Positions 13,794 to 27,214 of a stretch of DNA of 64,000 nucleotides are shown here, in pieces. The stretch is from Blastocladiella emersonii ATCC 22665 (lineage: Eukaryota; Blastocladiomycota; Blastocladiomycetes; Blastocladiales; Blastocladiaceae): the NCBI GenBank assembly GCA_025594325.1, contig JANHCV010000010.1, positions 372,001 through 436,000 of the forward strand, read 5' to 3'. Positions within the stretch are counted from its first letter, which is position 1. The number at the start of each line of letters is the position of its first letter. The translations under genes were made by a program, and so were the position numbers. A model generated the notes under the pieces. The model saw only the letters and a program-made list of their open reading frames with translations. It did not search any database and had not been told where the DNA came from.

Positions 13794-14565
13794 GATGATG
13801 GCGGACGCGCGGCGCACACGGTGACGCGAGACGAGCGTGCGAGACGCGCCGCGCAATCGCGTGAGCGGCGCGTGCGAGCTGGGGTGGTCGGCGGGTCCAA
13901 TCTGAGCGATCGGACTCGACTCGACGCGCTTTGCTGCGCGCTGCTCACGGGCACGGTGCGCCGCCGCACTTGGTGCGGGCGATGGCGAGAGGGCGGCGGT
14001 GGTGGTGCACGCTAGGTCGGCGATCGCCGAGCGGGTGCAGCCGGCCGCGAACACGTCGGTCGCGTTCGGCTTCTTTCACTCCTCCTCCTCTAGCCCAGCT
14101 CTCCTCGTCACGGAGATTTCCAGCGCCTGCGCGTGGGCGATGTCCGGCGCGCGCGCAAGGGTGGTGGTGGTGTGGTGTTGGGTTGGCCGGCAGCAGTCGG
14201 CGGCGGTTGTCGATGCGTGCGCTCCGTGGTCGGTGGCCGTTGCGGGGAAGGCGCGCGCCCTTGGTTTCGCTCCCATCCCGTTCGTTCGCGTGCCTGCTCA
14301 GACACTTCACTTTGACTCATCACCTGACTCTCCCTGCGCTGACCGGCCTGGCAGGCGCGGCGCGTGGGGGTCGCGTGCGGGCGCGATCCAAACGGCCGCG
14401 AGGGGCGTGGCAGCCGCCTCACCTGATGCCGGCCCGATCGCAACCCGGCATCGGCGCGCGTTGACCGCCGCCGCCACCACCATCCTCTTGTTCGGAGACG
14501 ACGACGACGTAGCAACGACGCCGCCGACTGCCGGCATCCCGCTGTTCCCGCCGCATACCGCCACC
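13794..14565. promoter_or_regulatory. Shared upstream region of ADA3-like (-) and complex I 49-kDa (+) genes
   Basis: 772 bp between two divergent start codons. It contains several small overlapping open frames but none with recognisable protein content. I identify no specific binding site here; it must hold both promoters and 5' UTRs. Confidence 0.5.
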
Positions 14566-16025
14566 ATGTCGCGCCTCCTGTCCCGGCTGGGCTCGCTCGG
14601 CCTCCCGCGGCTCGCTGCCGCCGCCGCGCGCCCCGCCGTGTCGCCGGCGCTCGCGCGCCGCACCTACGCCCTCAACACGGTCGCCCACGTCAAGACCAAG
14701 ATCGACCCGCACGTCATCTCCGTGACCACCCCCATCACCGAAAAGTCGCTGTCGGAGCTCGCCGACGAGCCGCTGTACCTCGGTCCGTTTCCTCCCTCCT
14801 CGGGTACCGCGGGCCCACGCTGACGCGCGTCAACCGAATAGACGCCGAGACCGAGACCGAGGTCCGCGACTTCACCGTCAACTTCGGCCCGCAGCACCCT
14901 GCCGCGCACGGCGTGCTGCGCCTGATCCTCGAGCTGCGCGGCGAGCGCATCACGCGCGCCGACCCGCACATCGGCCTGCTGCACCGCGGCACCGAGAAGC
15001 TGATCGAGTACAAGACGTACCTGCAGGCGCTCCCCTATTTCGACCGCCTCGACTACTGCTCCATGATGTGCAACGAGCAGGCCTACTCGCTCGCCGTCGA
15101 GAAGCTGCTCAACGTGGACGTGCCGCTGCGCGCAAAGTACATCCGCACGCTGTTTGCCGAGATCACGCGCATCCAGAACCACATCATGGCCGTGACCACC
15201 CACGCCCTCGACGTCGGCGCCTTCACGCCCTTCCTCTACATGTTCGAGGAGCGCGAGCGCACCATGGAGTTCTACGAGCGCGTCTCGGGCGCCCGCATGC
15301 ACGCCGCGTACGTGCGCCCCGGCGGCGTCGCCCTCGACCTGCCCCTCGGCCTGCTGCAGGACATCCACACCTGGGCCAAGCAGTTTGGCTCGCGCATCGA
15401 CGACATGGAGGAGCTGCTCTCGGGCAACCGCATCTGGAAGAACCGTTTGATTGGCATCGGCACCGTCACCGCGGAGGAGGCCGTCACCCACGGCTTCTCG
15501 GGCGTCATGCTGCGCGGGTCCGGGTTCAAGTGGGACCTGCGCAAGGTGCAGCCGTACGACGCGTACGACCTGGTCGACTTTGACGTGCCCGTGGGCCGCA
15601 ACGGCGACTGCTACGACCGGTACCTGTGCCGCGTCGAGGAGATGCGCCAGTCGCTGCGCATCATCGACCAGTGCATCAACCAGATCCCCGAGGGCCCCGT
15701 CAAGGTCGACGACCACAAGATCGCGCCGCCGCGCCGCAACGACATGAAGGAGTCCATGGAGGCCCTCATTCACCACTTCAAGCTCTACTCGGAGGGGTAC
15801 TCGGTCCCGCCCGGCGAGACCTACACGGCCATCGAGGCGCCCAAGGGCGAGTTCGGCGTCTACCTCGTCTCGGACGGATCCAACAAGCCGTACCGCTGCA
15901 AGATCCGCGCCCCCGGGTTCGTCCACCTCTCGGCCTGCGACCTCATCGCCAAGGGCCACCAGATCGCGGACATGGTCGCTATCATTGGTACCTGTGATAT
16001 CGTGTTCGGCGAGGTCGACCGCTAA
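14566..16025 (+). CDS. NDUFS2: NADH:ubiquinone oxidoreductase 49-kDa subunit (mitochondrial complex I)
   Basis: This is a core Q-module subunit of mitochondrial respiratory complex I, contributing to the ubiquinone-binding cavity. Exons 14566-14782 and 14842-16025, with a 59-nt intron, encode 466 aa. The first 35 residues are Arg/Leu/Ala-rich without acidic residues, a good mitochondrial targeting sequence ending near RRTYA. The mature part begins [15 protein letters not shown], followed by [43 protein letters not shown] and the end [12 protein letters not shown], near-universal signatures of the 49-kDa/NuoD family. Its stop lies 100 bp from the convergent PEX19 stop. Nuclear coding and the presequence rule out a mitochondrial-genome copy. 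Confidence 0.97.
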
Positions 16026-16124
16026 GTCTCTTTCTTGTTCTTGTTCTTCCTACCACCACCCTACCCTGTTGTTTTCGTCATCAATGAAAGTTGCTCCCCG
16101 CTATATTCCTTATCGATACTACAG

Positions 16125-17098
16125 TTACATGACGTTGCAGTCGGGCGGCACGCCATCCTCACCACCATCGGCACCAAGCTCGGCCCCGCCCGCGAGCTCG
16201 CGCAGCAGCTCCGCTGGCGGCTGGCCGAGCTCCTGGATCTCGGTCATGAGCGCGACCACCTTCTTCGCGCCCTCGGGCTGCTCGTCCTCGCCCGCCTCGT
16301 AGACCGCCAAGATCTGCGCGATCAGGTCCTGCTGCTTCGTGTACTTGCGCATCTCCTCGGGCGTCAGCGTGTCCTTGTTCGCCGCCAGGTACGCCGGGTA
16401 CTTATCCGCGAGATCGCGCAGCGGCTCCTGCAGCAGGTCCTTGGACAGCAGCGACTCCATCATGCCCTCGAGCACCGACTCGAACTCGCCCGACTCGGTC
16501 AGCGACTCCATCTGCTTCATCATCTCGGCGACCAGCGAGTCCATGTCCTCGCCCCCCGCGCCCGGGGTGGTCTGGGAAGCGGACGCCGTCGCGTCGCTCT
16601 CCTCGAGCTTGGACATGGTCTGCTTGATCCGGTCCTGGAACGACTTGACGTCAGCTGCGGGCACGGTGGGCTGCTTCGCGGGCGCGGAACCAGACGCGGC
16701 GTTGCCGCCCTCCATGGCACGCAGCATCTCCTCCATGGCGCGGTGCATCGCCGACTCGTCGTCGTCGTCGGCGTCGCCGCCGGCGCCCGAGGCCACGTCG
16801 CCCATCAGATCCTCCATGCCCTTGGCCAGCTCGCGCACGAACGCGTCCTCGTCAAAGTCCACCTCGTCGGCGACGTCGGCGACGGTCGCATGGGCGGCGG
16901 CGGGCTTCGCAGCAGGCGCGGGAGCGGCGGCAGGGGTGGTCGCGAGACCCTCGAGAACGTCTACACGCAGACGGCGCGCGGAGGAGGGCGTCAGCGACAC
17001 GCCCACGGCGACGCGAGAGGGTCGGGAGCGCGCTTACCGTCGAGATCGTCGAGGTCCTCGTCGTCGTGCAGGTGCTTCGTGTCGGCAGTGGATGTCAT
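16125..17098 (-). CDS. PEX19: PEX19, peroxisomal membrane protein import receptor
   Basis: This is a cytosolic chaperone/receptor that binds peroxisomal membrane proteins and docks on Pex3. Exons 17098-17038 and 16960-16125 flank a 77-nt intron and give 298 aa. The acidic N-terminus (DDEDLDDLDDVLEGL) fits the Pex3-binding region. The helical core includes FEDRIKQ-like FQDRIKQTMSKL, MMESLLSKDLLQEPLRDLADKYP and YTKQQDLIAQILAVYE. The last four residues are CNVM, a CaaX box, so the cysteine at about residue 295 is predicted to be farnesylated as in known Pex19. Length matches the family (about 300). The gene is convergent with the complex I gene and lies head-to-tail behind asparagine synthetase. 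Confidence 0.95.
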
Positions 17099-17359
17099 TG
17101 GAATACGTTGCAGAGTGGCGTTGATTGCGGGGAGAGGAGGAGAAGCGCGCGAGGCGGGACTTTGAAAAAGTTCGGATCGGCGAGGCGACGCGCCGACCAG
17201 CGCCGCCAACATCACGCTGCTGCCGACCCGACCTGATGGCATCACTGCGACTACGCCTCACTCTCTCGATCATCGATGAAGACATGAAGTGGAGCATGAA
17301 GCTAGCTAGCGAGCAACGTGTTACAGGAGAGCAGAGGGAGGGAGGGAAATGACAAGAGC

Positions 17360-19197
17360 TTAGTGCTTGGCCTTCTTGGGCGACGCTGCCGCCGCACCTC
17401 CGGCCGCGGCGCGCTTCGCGGGCGACCCGGGATGCTGCGCGTGGTACGCCTTCTCGTGCGCGGCCTGGGCGCGTCCCGAGGGGTCCTCGGAGCAGCCCCA
17501 GTCGAGGCGGGGCACCCAGCGGACGACCGAGTCGACGCACGCGCGCTGCGGGAAGTGGCGGTGGAAGATTTCGCGGTAGTAGTAGGCCTCGCGGGTCGTC
17601 GGCGTGTCGTGCGGGAACCGCACGGCGCGCGCGCGCCACTTCTCGTCGGACACGGCGCGCTCGGCGTGGTCGCGCAGCGTGTCGATCCAGCTGTAGCCGA
17701 CGCCGTCCGAGAACTGCTCCTTCTGCCGCCACAGAATGTCGTGCGGCAGGTACGGGTCGTTGGGCGTGTCAAAGGCCTTGCGCACCAGGTACTTTTCCAT
17801 GCGGCCGCCCTCGTCGAGCGCGCACCGCTTGTGGCGCGGGTCCGTGGTCATGGCCACGTCCAGGAACTCGCGGTCGAGGAAGGGGACGCGCGCCTCGAGC
17901 CCCCACGCCATGGTCGACTTGTTGGCGCGCAGGCAGTCGGCCGTGTGCAGGTTGGCGACGCGCGTCACGCACTCGGCGTGGAACTCCTGGTCCGACGGCG
18001 CCTGGTGGAAGTACAGGTACCCGCCAAACACCTCGTCGCTGCCCTCGCCCGACAGCACCATCTTGACCCCCATGGCCTTGATCTTGCGGCTCAGCAGGTA
18101 CATGGGCGTCGACGCCCGGATCGTCGTCACGTCGTACGTCTCGAGGTGGTAGATCACGTCCGCCAGCGCATCGAGACCCTCCTGCACCGTGAACGTGAAC
18201 CCGCGGTGCTTGGTCCCGATGAACTCGGCCACCCGCTCCGCCGCCGCCAGATCGGGCGAGCCCGGGAGCCCGATCGAGAACGAGTGCAGCACCGGCCACT
18301 CGGCCGCCGCCTGCACCGCCGCGTCCACGTCGTCACCCGTGGCGGAGGCCGGGGCGCGGCGAGTCACGCGCGCGGCAATGGAGGCGATGAGCGACGAGTC
18401 GAGGCCGCCCGACAGGAGCACGCCGTAGGGGACCTCGGTCATGAGGCGCTTCTTGACGGCGCGCTCGAGCGACTCGCGCAGCTTGACGAGGTCGTACTCG
18501 GCGCCCTGGTCCGACGGCACGACCTTGGGGTCCCACCACGACGGCGAGTAGTAGCGGGTGGTCTTGCCCGTGACCGACGAGTAGACGTGGCCGGGCGGGA
18601 ACGCGACGATGCGGTCGCAGTCCTCGTTGAGGGCCTTCATCTCCGAGGCCACCCACACGCTGCCGTCCTTGCCCGACCACCCCTGGTACAGCGTGGTGAT
18701 GCCGATCGGGTCGCGGGCCACCATGTACCGGTCGTTGCGCGCGTCGTACAGCACGAACGAGAACATGCCGTCGAGCAGGTGCACAAAGTCCTCGCCCAGC
18801 TCCTGGTACAGGTACATGATCACCTCGCAGTCCGACTCGGTCTGGAACTCGTACGAGCCCTTGAGCTGCTTGCGCAGCGCCTTGTGGTTGTAGATCTCGC
18901 CGTTCACGCACAGGATGATCGACTCGTCGGGCGTCGTCAGCGGCTGCGCGCCGGAGCCTGCGGGTGGGGAGGGGGATCGTGGTGAGTGGACGGGTTCGTG
19001 ATGACGAGCGAGGGTAGGAGATGCGTACCGAGACCAACAATCGCCAGGCGCTCGTGGCAGAAAAAGTTGCGCCCGACGCACTTGATGCCGCTCCAGTCCG
19101 GGCCGCGGTGCCGGATCTTCTTGGACAGCGTCAGCGCGCGGTCGCGGAACGCCTGCGTGTCGCCGCCGTGGCCAAAGACTGCGAAGATGCCACACAT
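17360..19197 (-). CDS. ASN1: Asparagine synthetase (glutamine-hydrolysing)
   Basis: This enzyme converts aspartate, ATP and glutamine to asparagine in the cytosol. Exons 19197-19029 and 18957-17360, with a 71-nt intron, give 588 aa. The protein begins MCGIFAVFG, so Cys2 is available as the amidotransferase nucleophile after Met removal. Glutaminase motifs [25 protein letters not shown] and CVNGEIYNH follow. The C-terminal synthetase domain has the PP-loop [13 protein letters not shown] and [22 protein letters not shown] and [18 protein letters not shown] tail of about 30 residues, Ala/Lys-rich and ending PKKAKH, extends past the conserved domain. The first intron removes codons between IVGLG and SGAQP, restoring the family signature exactly. 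Confidence 0.97.
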
Positions 19198-20664
19198 GGT
19201 TTCGTGGAGGGGTTCGATACGTGGGTGACGGTGGAGAGCGTGAGTCGAGGGTGCCGGGGGGAGCGCTCGCTTTACATAGGGCCCGAGTGACCAGCGAGCG
19301 ACCAGCGACCCGGTCCCGCCCGACAGGCTGCAGGCAGTGCGAGACACAGCGAAGCCGCAAACCAACCAGCCCTTCGTTCTCCGACGCGCGCGCCTGCGGC
19401 TTGACGCGTCCGTCACGCGTGCGAGTCACGTCACGTGCGCCATCCATCGCGTGGGCTGGCGCGGCTGGTGCCCGCGGGGACGCTAATTGCGCCCCGCTAA
19501 GCCACAATTTGATCTGGAACGTAAGAAACCCGAGAGGGGCCGCGCTGGCGCGCCGGCGCGCCGATTGGCCGGATCGCGGAGACGGGGATTTTCCGACGCG
19601 GGAGCTTGCGACGAGCGTGTATTCTTGAGCGCACGCGGGCGAGCGATACGCGCGCGTCGGTGGGAGATTGTTGTTGTTGTCCCCGGTGATACCGAAGCCG
19701 CGGCGGTGGTCGTTGTGAGTCGTAGTTGTTGTGGTGAGTCTTGGCCGGGGTGGGATCACACGGCGATGACCCATCGCGCTCAGCAGCCGCGGCAGCTCGA
19801 GGTCGGTGGTCATGGCCACGGTTGCGACCATGGCCATCGTTGAGGTCATCCAGGGTCGAGCGAGGCAGCATGGTCGAGTTGAGTAGCTAATGCGAGCAAG
19901 GAATAACCATGCTCTCCGAACTCCGTGAACCTCGCTCGACGGCTGCTGCCGCTCGGGACAAGAAGATCACAAGGCGGATCACCACCTGAAGATGGTGAGC
20001 TGGCCCGCAAGAGACGGAGGCTTCTCGTTTCGATCCGAAGGCACTATGCGGTTCAGAGTTTGATGATAGGAGTCAGCGAGATCGGCTGTCCATCGCCTCC
20101 GCACACAAGCGGCTGCGTCGCGATGAATGCGGCCCAACCTGCGCCTGAATGGGTTTAGCAACGGACCGCCGGTCGCAGCGCACGTCAAGGGATGCCGAAA
20201 CGCGGTACGCCACACCCGTGCGCCCGAAACGCGACGCGCCAAGGCATAGATCTCGAGACACCCACGTCACGTTGTGGATGTAGGAGCGGGCGAGTATAGT
20301 TGCGGGTGGGACACAGCTCCCGACCACCTCCGAACGGCTTGCAATGGAGCGCGCAGGCAGTAACTAGCCAGCTTCGCCGGTCTCGTTGCACCAACGGCGC
20401 TCAGGACCGCGTATGACCCGTTGTTCGCATCGGAACGAGTTAGGCAGCCATGATCAGTGTCTCGCGGCAAGTGCGAGACAAAGGGAAAAATCAGGTGACG
20501 CTTGGGATCGGCGTTTCACCAGCGTGGCGGCGCCGACGCATGCATTCTATGAACACTGGGTACGTGCGAGCATCGAGCCTTCCTCCCCGCTCCTTCCCGA
20601 TCACTTCCATGTAACTTGAACCTACACATCTTGCGCCTGCATCCCTCGGCCCCGCTTCGGCACC
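19198..20664. promoter_or_regulatory. Divergent intergenic region, asparagine synthetase (-) / separase (+)
   Basis: 1.47 kb without a convincing gene. It contains a diverged relative of the dispersed repeat at 20207-20238 (ACGCCACAC...GAAACGCGACGCG) and near-palindromes built on CATGG around 19800-19850. Promoters of both flanking genes must lie here, but I see no TATA box. Confidence 0.5.
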
Positions 20665-23600
20665 ATGGATATCGTTGCGATTGCCGTCCGCCTCGCCGAC
20701 CCGGCCAAGGCGACGCCGAAAGTTGTCGCCGAGCTGCGCGAGTGGCTCGGCCGCACTTTCCGCTCGTCGCCGCCGTCTGCGCTTCGCCCATCAGCTTCGC
20801 CATCACCCTTTGCGCTACCCTCTCGGCCACGCGACGTGGAAGTCCTCGCCGCGGCCCGCGTGGTCCTTGCGTGCGGCAGGGCCATGTCCGCTCTTTTGGA
20901 ATCCTCCGCCCCCGACACCTCAACCGAGGCCACGGCCGCGCGGCGAGAATGCGCTGCTCGTATCCTCGACGCCTACACGGCCACCACCAGTGCCCTCGCC
21001 GGCTGCTCGCTGCCCGAACTCGAGATCGAAAAGCGCATGTCCGCCGTCGTTACACATTTCGTCAATGCCGAACTCGTTCCTGCAACGGCTCAGCTTACAG
21101 CAATCGATGCCCTCAAGCTCCGCCTAGAGCGCTCCGTCGCCGTCGCCAACAGCCTCGCGCAGCTGTCGACGAGCCCATGGCTGCTAGTGCCAGTGCCAGG
21201 CGTCGTGCCCTCGAACGGCCTCGTGCGCCTCGTCACCGACTACTACACCACTCGGCTGTGCTGGCTGGCCCTCCACATTCACGTCGACGAAACACTTGCC
21301 TTGGCCGCCGACCAACTCGATGCGGCGCCTTCAGGCCGCGGCGGGCCCAACTGGTGGCTGCGCAAGCTCGCGCGGACACACGGCGCCGAGGCCGCTCGCA
21401 TGCAGCGGCTGATGTGGACCAAACTTCTACTTGAACTCGCATCCACGGGTCCTGTCGCTCTGTGGGTCGTCGGTTGGTTCGCACTGAGCGAGGAACCGCT
21501 CGCCAGCGTATGCGCGACGCTCGCCCGGCTCCGCGTACCGCCATCGCCGCTACTGGCCGCCGCGGAGCTGCTCGAGCAGCACTCGCAGTTTGATCAAGAT
21601 CGGCTCGCAGTCGTGTCGCTCGTCGTCGACTGGCTGTTCGCCGCCGAGTCGGCCGACGGCAGCAGCGCATCGCCCGATGGCGTCCTGCCGTGGCTCGTCG
21701 AGCAAGCACACGAGCTGCGGTCCAGAACCGACTCGCCGTGCCCCGTCCAGCTCGCCATCCGCATCGCCGTCGCTCACGGGGCGCTCGTCGCCGGCAACGG
21801 GTCCCTCACGCGCGACGCGACGCTCGCCATGAGTCACGTCCTCGACCTTCTCCACGAGTATAACCAGATCGAGCAGGCCGACTCGACGGGCAAGGTCAAG
21901 ATGCGGCTCACCCAGCCGCAGCTCACCACGCTTGTGCGCGCCGGGTGCCGCTACGTCCAGGCCGCGACCCGCTTAACGGACGCGTTCGACCCCGCAAACG
22001 CGTGTGACGATATCGTCGCCGAGCCGCTCGTCGTCATCCACGACTCGATCTCGCTGTTCGTCGCTCGCTTGTTCCCGTACCTCGCCGTGTCGCCCATCGT
22101 CGGCCAGTCGCTCTTTGAGTGGATCATGTACCTCGTGCAGCTCCTCGACTCGCTGCGCAGCGACCGCGGAAAGTTTGCGCCCGACCTCGCCCTCGTCCAC
22201 GACAACATCGCGACCGCCTTCAAGGTGTGCCGCCATTCCGCCGCCGACTCGCCGCTGTTCGGCTGCCTGCTCCGCGTCAGCGCCGTCGCCCACAACCTCG
22301 CCCTGCGCCTGTTCGACCAAGTCGACGTCACCGCGCCCGAAGAACAGACCTCGCTCGACGGCGTCATCCGCGAGTGGGCCAAGGACCGCGAGGCCGCGCT
22401 CGCTGGCGCCATTGCCATCGGCAAGGTCGCCGTCCACGCCCTCGCGGCGTACCTCGAGCGGCAACCACCCAGCGCCGCGTTCGCTCACCGCGTGACGCTC
22501 GCGCGCCGCTACGAGTTCCTCGCCACCGCCTTCGCCGCCCGCGACGCGCTCGCTGGGCAGCCGGCGTACGGCCACGCGTGGCGCGAGGTGATGGCCCGCG
22601 CCGTCACGGTGCTCGTGGAGGGCCGCGCGTGGACCGAGCTCGCTGCGCTCATCGCGCGCAACGTGCGGCGCCAGCTCGCGTCGTGCGCGACTTCGGTCGC
22701 GTCAGCGGTCGAGTCCACGCCGTCGCCGAAATACACGCCGCTGTGCTTGCTCGTCCGCTCGCACTGTGTGTTTGCTCTGGAATGGCGCGTGCTCCTCGCG
22801 GCTCAGTGGACGGGTATCGCTCGTCTCGTGCTCCAGCAGTGGGAGGCCATCACGCCGCAGACGGGACTGCACCGTGCACACGTCCTGCTCGCGCAGGTCG
22901 CCCAGCGGCGCGGGGTCGAGTGCCAGCTGGATGTTACGACGGCCATCAACATGTTGCTCGAGCCGGTACGCGAGCCATTTGCCATCACTTGGACGATCCA
23001 CAGCTCACCATCATGCTCTCCCGTCTCGTAGCGCGCGAACAACAGCCCCGACGAAATCCTGCGCACCGAGCTCCTCGCCCTCGCGTACTGCTACCACGCG
23101 TTCGCGCAGGGCGACGCGACGCACCTGACCACAGCCTTCGAGCTGTACGAGCGCGCCGCCCGCGAGAAGTCGCTGATCCTGCCCGACGACACGCGGTGGC
23201 ACCTGCTCAAGCTCGAGCGCGTCCTCGACGGCCGGTCCATGCACTCGCACCTGGTCCAGCTGTACCAGATCCTGCTCCTGCTTGAGCACGGCGCCGAGCG
23301 CGGCAACGTGCTCGTCCGGTTCGCGCTCGCCTACCTCGCGCTAGGCCACGTCGACCACGCTGGCAAGTGCCTCGCCACGGCGTCATCGTACCTCTCCCAA
23401 GACCGCCGCCGTGGCGCGTGGTCCGCGGCCTACGCCATGTACCTCGTCGCCATCGGAAACACGGCCAAGGCCGCCACGTATCTCGACCAATCCGGCGGCG
23501 GCCACGACGCTCCCGTGGCTGATCCCACGACCGCTCTTCTCGGCCGTCTCGCGCGCATCCAGCTGCACGAGGCCGAGGGCCACGGCACCGATGCGCTTCT

Positions 23601-26600
23601 CCTCGCCCTCGAAACCGAGAAACTCGCCGAGCGCGCCAGCGGCGTCCCCTGGTCGCTGAGACTCGAGATCATCGCCCGCGTCGCCGCGCTGTTCTGCACC
23701 ATGGGTTTTTGGCGCGACGCCAGAGAGTACTCGGACATAGGCGGCCGCGCTGCACGCGAGTCCGGGAACGCAACCATGCATTACCGGTTCGCCACGATCC
23801 AGGCCACCATCGCCATGTACCGCCGCTCGCTCGACGACGTCCGCCGCCTGCTCGAGCCGTGTCCTGTCTCGGCTGCGTCGACAACATCAACGTCGAGTCG
23901 GCCTCACGGGCTCGCGTGCAGTGACAGCGCGGTGCACCTTGACCTCGACAGCGACGATCAACCCGCGGTGGCTGCGGCGGGGCTCGGGATCAAGGAGAAC
24001 GTGACGCGGCTGCTCATCCTGGGCGACGCGGCGCTGCTCGACGCGGGGGTCGACATCGTCAGCGGCAGCCGCCCGCGTCCGATCCCCGGCGAGACCGGCC
24101 CCATCGACACCGCAAGCGAGCGGATTCGGGCCGCGCAGTCGCTGCTCGAGCGGCTCAGGGCGCCGCGCCACGTCGCCGACCTGTTCGCCGCCGACCAACG
24201 CCGGCACCACTCGCCGCGACTGCAGCGGTTTCTGCACGCCGGCCCTGCGCAGCAATCGGCAACAGCGTCGACGCCATCCCAGCCCGCTAACGCGCAACAG
24301 CAGTCCCGCCAGCTCGTTCCATTGGAGGCCGACCTCGTCCGCGCTCGCGCGAGCCTGCTGTTCGCGCAGCGCAGGCGAGGAAGCGAGGTCGAGCGCATCC
24401 TCATCGCCGCCTTCGGCACGCTCAACCTCAGCGGCCCGCTGTACCCTCGTTTCGTGCACGACGCGACCGCCATCAGTTTCGCCATCCTCAAGCCGCACCT
24501 AGCGCAGGTTGACGAGCTCGCGCTGCTCAACGAATCGGTCCTGCTCCTCGACGCGACCGAGACTCGCCCAACGCGGAACGCGCGCGCGGCCCTCGACACT
24601 CGACACGCCACGCGGGTCCAGATGTGCCGCGTGCACCTCGAACAGTGCATCACGCGCGTGGCCGGCGTCGCGCACCCCCGCGAGCTCGCGCAGATGGCGC
24701 ACATGCTGCTTCACGCGCACACAATTGACCTGGTCGTCGGCGGCTCCGCGCAGGCGGACCAGGGTGCGCCTGGCGATGTGGCGACGGTGGGGACGACGTG
24801 GTCGATCCGCGAGCTGCTTGAGTCGGCGTGCCACGGCGCCACAACGCGCCGCATGGCACGCATTCTTGCGCCCAATGCGGGTGCGCCGCGGCCGCGGACT
24901 GCGGAGCGCGCCACCGTGTCTGCCCAGTCTCCAGCCGCCGCCGTGTCGTTCATGGCCGCGATGCGCGAGACTCCCGTGGCGCAGCGACGTTCGCAGTCCG
25001 GCGCCCCGGCCGCGACCCCTTCGCGTACCACGCCGCGCGATCAGGGCCCGATCGAGGAGGACATGCTGCACCTGGAGCTCGGGCACAAGGACAGCGAGGA
25101 CAACGGTCACCTGCGCGAGTCTGGCGCCGCCGTCGACCCGCGCGTTCCCAGCACCTGGACCGTGTGCCAGCTCGCCGTCGATCCCGCGCGCGACGTCCTG
25201 TACCTGTCGGTGACCCGCGGCCCGCACCACGCCGCGCTGCGGCTCTCCCTGCTTCGGACCATATCGCGCGTCGAGTCGTTGGGCAGCGACCCACCCTCGT
25301 TCGCAGCGGTACGCGCGCGCCTCGACGCCGTTGTGACCAATAGCACTACGATGCTCCGCGGCGAGTACAAATCGCGCGACGCCAAGTACCGGTGGCGCGA
25401 GGAGCGGCGCGCGCTCGACTCCAAGCTGTTCCAGGTCCTCGCGACGGTTGACCAGAGCTGGCTCGGGTGCTTCCGCGGCATGGTTGGCGGCGCCGGCGCG
25501 CAGGTCCCGCGCGAGGCGGTCCGCGACTTTGCGCGCAACCTCGCTGCGTTTGTCGAGCCCGCGCGGCAGCCTGGCGCCAGCGAGCTCGTCGTGCCTGTGC
25601 TCGTGATCGAGGCGTGGCTCGCGCTCGTCCTCGTCCCCGTCGTGCCGAACCCACTTGTCGTCGGATCGAGCAAGCCCAGCGCGACGTCGCTGACCGTCGA
25701 CGATCTCGAGGACATGGCGTACTTCATCCTCGAAGAATGCGCGCGCCAGGGCTTCGGCGTCGCGACCAACGACCTCACCACCGCCGACGACGTCGACTTT
25801 GACCCGCTCATCGAGTTTCTCAAGGCCGAGCTGCGCACGCTGCGCCAACGGTACGGTCGAGCCGTCGCTGCTGGTTCGGGCGACCACGCGATCTTGATCC
25901 TCGACGCGCACCTGCACGCGTTCCCGTGGGAGTCGACCGCGGCGCTGCGCGGACGTAGTGTGTCCCGCGTGTTTTCGCTCGAGATGCTCCACGGCATGCT
26001 CGCCGCGGCGGGGAACAGCGCGCTGGCGGCGGACCGCGACTCGGTGTACTATGTGCTCAACCCGTCGCATGATCTCCCGACCACGCAGGCCACGTTCGAG
26101 CCGATCTTACGGTATGCTTTCGTGCACTCGGCGAGTTTACGTCGCGGAGTACTGACCCGATGTACGCACGCGTAGCTCCGAGTCCACCTGGCACGGCACC
26201 ATCGGCGCGCCGCCGCCCTCCGCGACCGACTTCGCCTCCTCAATGGCCGCGCACGACGTGTTCCTGTACTTTGGCCACGGCGGCGGCGAAGCGCTGTGCC
26301 GGCCCAAGCAGCTCGTCGAACACCTGCTCTCGCGCAACTCGCTGACGCGCGACGACCGCGGCCGCGCGCCCGTCGCCGCGATCCTCATGGGCTGCTCGAG
26401 CGGCAAGCTTGACGCGCCCGGCGTCTTCGACCCGATCGGCACGCCCGTGTACTACTTGATTGCCATGGCCGCGTCGCGCGGCGGGTGCGTCGTCGCCAAC
26501 CTGTGGGACGTGACGGACCGCGACATTGACCGGTTCACAGTCTCGATGCTCCGCCGCTGGGGCCTGTTCCACGCGGGCAAGCAGGCGGACGAGTTTGGGT

Positions 26601-26812
26601 TTGGGCTCGCCGACGCGTGGTATCTCCCCGCAGTCGATCTTGACGATGCTGGCGAGGCGCCGGTGCCGCGCAGTCTCGTGGAGGCCGACGTGGACGTCCC
26701 ACTGCCCATGGCCGTGGCCGCGGCGCGCGACGACTGCCAGCTCCCGTTCCTGATTGGCGCGGCACCGGTCGTGTACGGCGTTCCCGTGCGTCTCACATTA
26801 AAGAACCGCTGA
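20665..26812 (+). CDS. ESP1: Separase (C50 cysteine protease)
   Basis: Separase cleaves cohesin Scc1/Rad21 at anaphase onset. Three exons, 20665-22965, 23032-26111 and 26176-26812 (introns 66 and 64 nt), encode about 2005 aa, a normal length. The C-terminal protease domain has the catalytic histidine in VFLYFGHGGGEAL (about H1828) and the catalytic cysteine in AAILMGCSSGKL (about C1867), followed by VVANLWDVTDRDIDRF, all diagnostic. The substrate-proximal segment SVSRVFSLEMLHGMLAAAG lies just before exon 3. The long N-terminal half is alpha-helical and Ala/Leu-rich, compatible with the TPR/HEAT-like superhelix, with a low-complexity stretch at about residues 1300-1480 where autocleavage sites often occur. 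The chosen ATG is the first one of an open frame and has CACC before it. No securin gene was seen. Confidence 0.95.
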
Positions 26813-26954
26813 ACGAAGTATACATATCGTCAATGTGATGAGATGACATGATAGTGCTCAGGTTTCATTGGTATCTGTCGCGTAGCCAACTCACTGAGCG
26901 GCCCAACGCTGGGCTCCAGAAGGCTGGGTCAGGCACCAAGATCGCGTGAAACCG

Positions 26955-27099
26955 CCATCTGCAATCGCTCGGTGCATCGCCTAAAGGCGCGACAGTTGAT
27001 GACTGTCGCTGCGACGCGCCGCGCCACACACGTGGCCCTGAAACGCGATGCGACTTACTGGCTGCTCGAACCGCATGCTTCGCACCGTTCGCCCGAAGC
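26955..27099 (-). repeat. Dispersed repeat, copy 2 (partner at 3071-3216)
   Basis: Inverted relative of the repeat near 3.1 kb, placed 143 bp after the separase stop codon. Its GAAACGCGATGCG core is also echoed at 20207-20238 and 32518-32535. No coding content is apparent. Confidence 0.75.
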
Positions 27100-27214
27100 A
27101 ATGACGGGTTAAGCAACTAAGCATGCCGTACGTGGAGAATCAACGAGTATCCGACGAAAGCGCCGGTTGGCCCTAAACCAGAGCGATCCGCGAACCCGCG
27201 CACGCGCCCAAATG

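Noticed and set aside
13794-14054. Upstream extension of the ADA3-like protein to the ATG at 14054
   Set aside because: The added 87 residues look like translated promoter DNA and would bring the start well into the divergent region. It is not excluded, only less likely.
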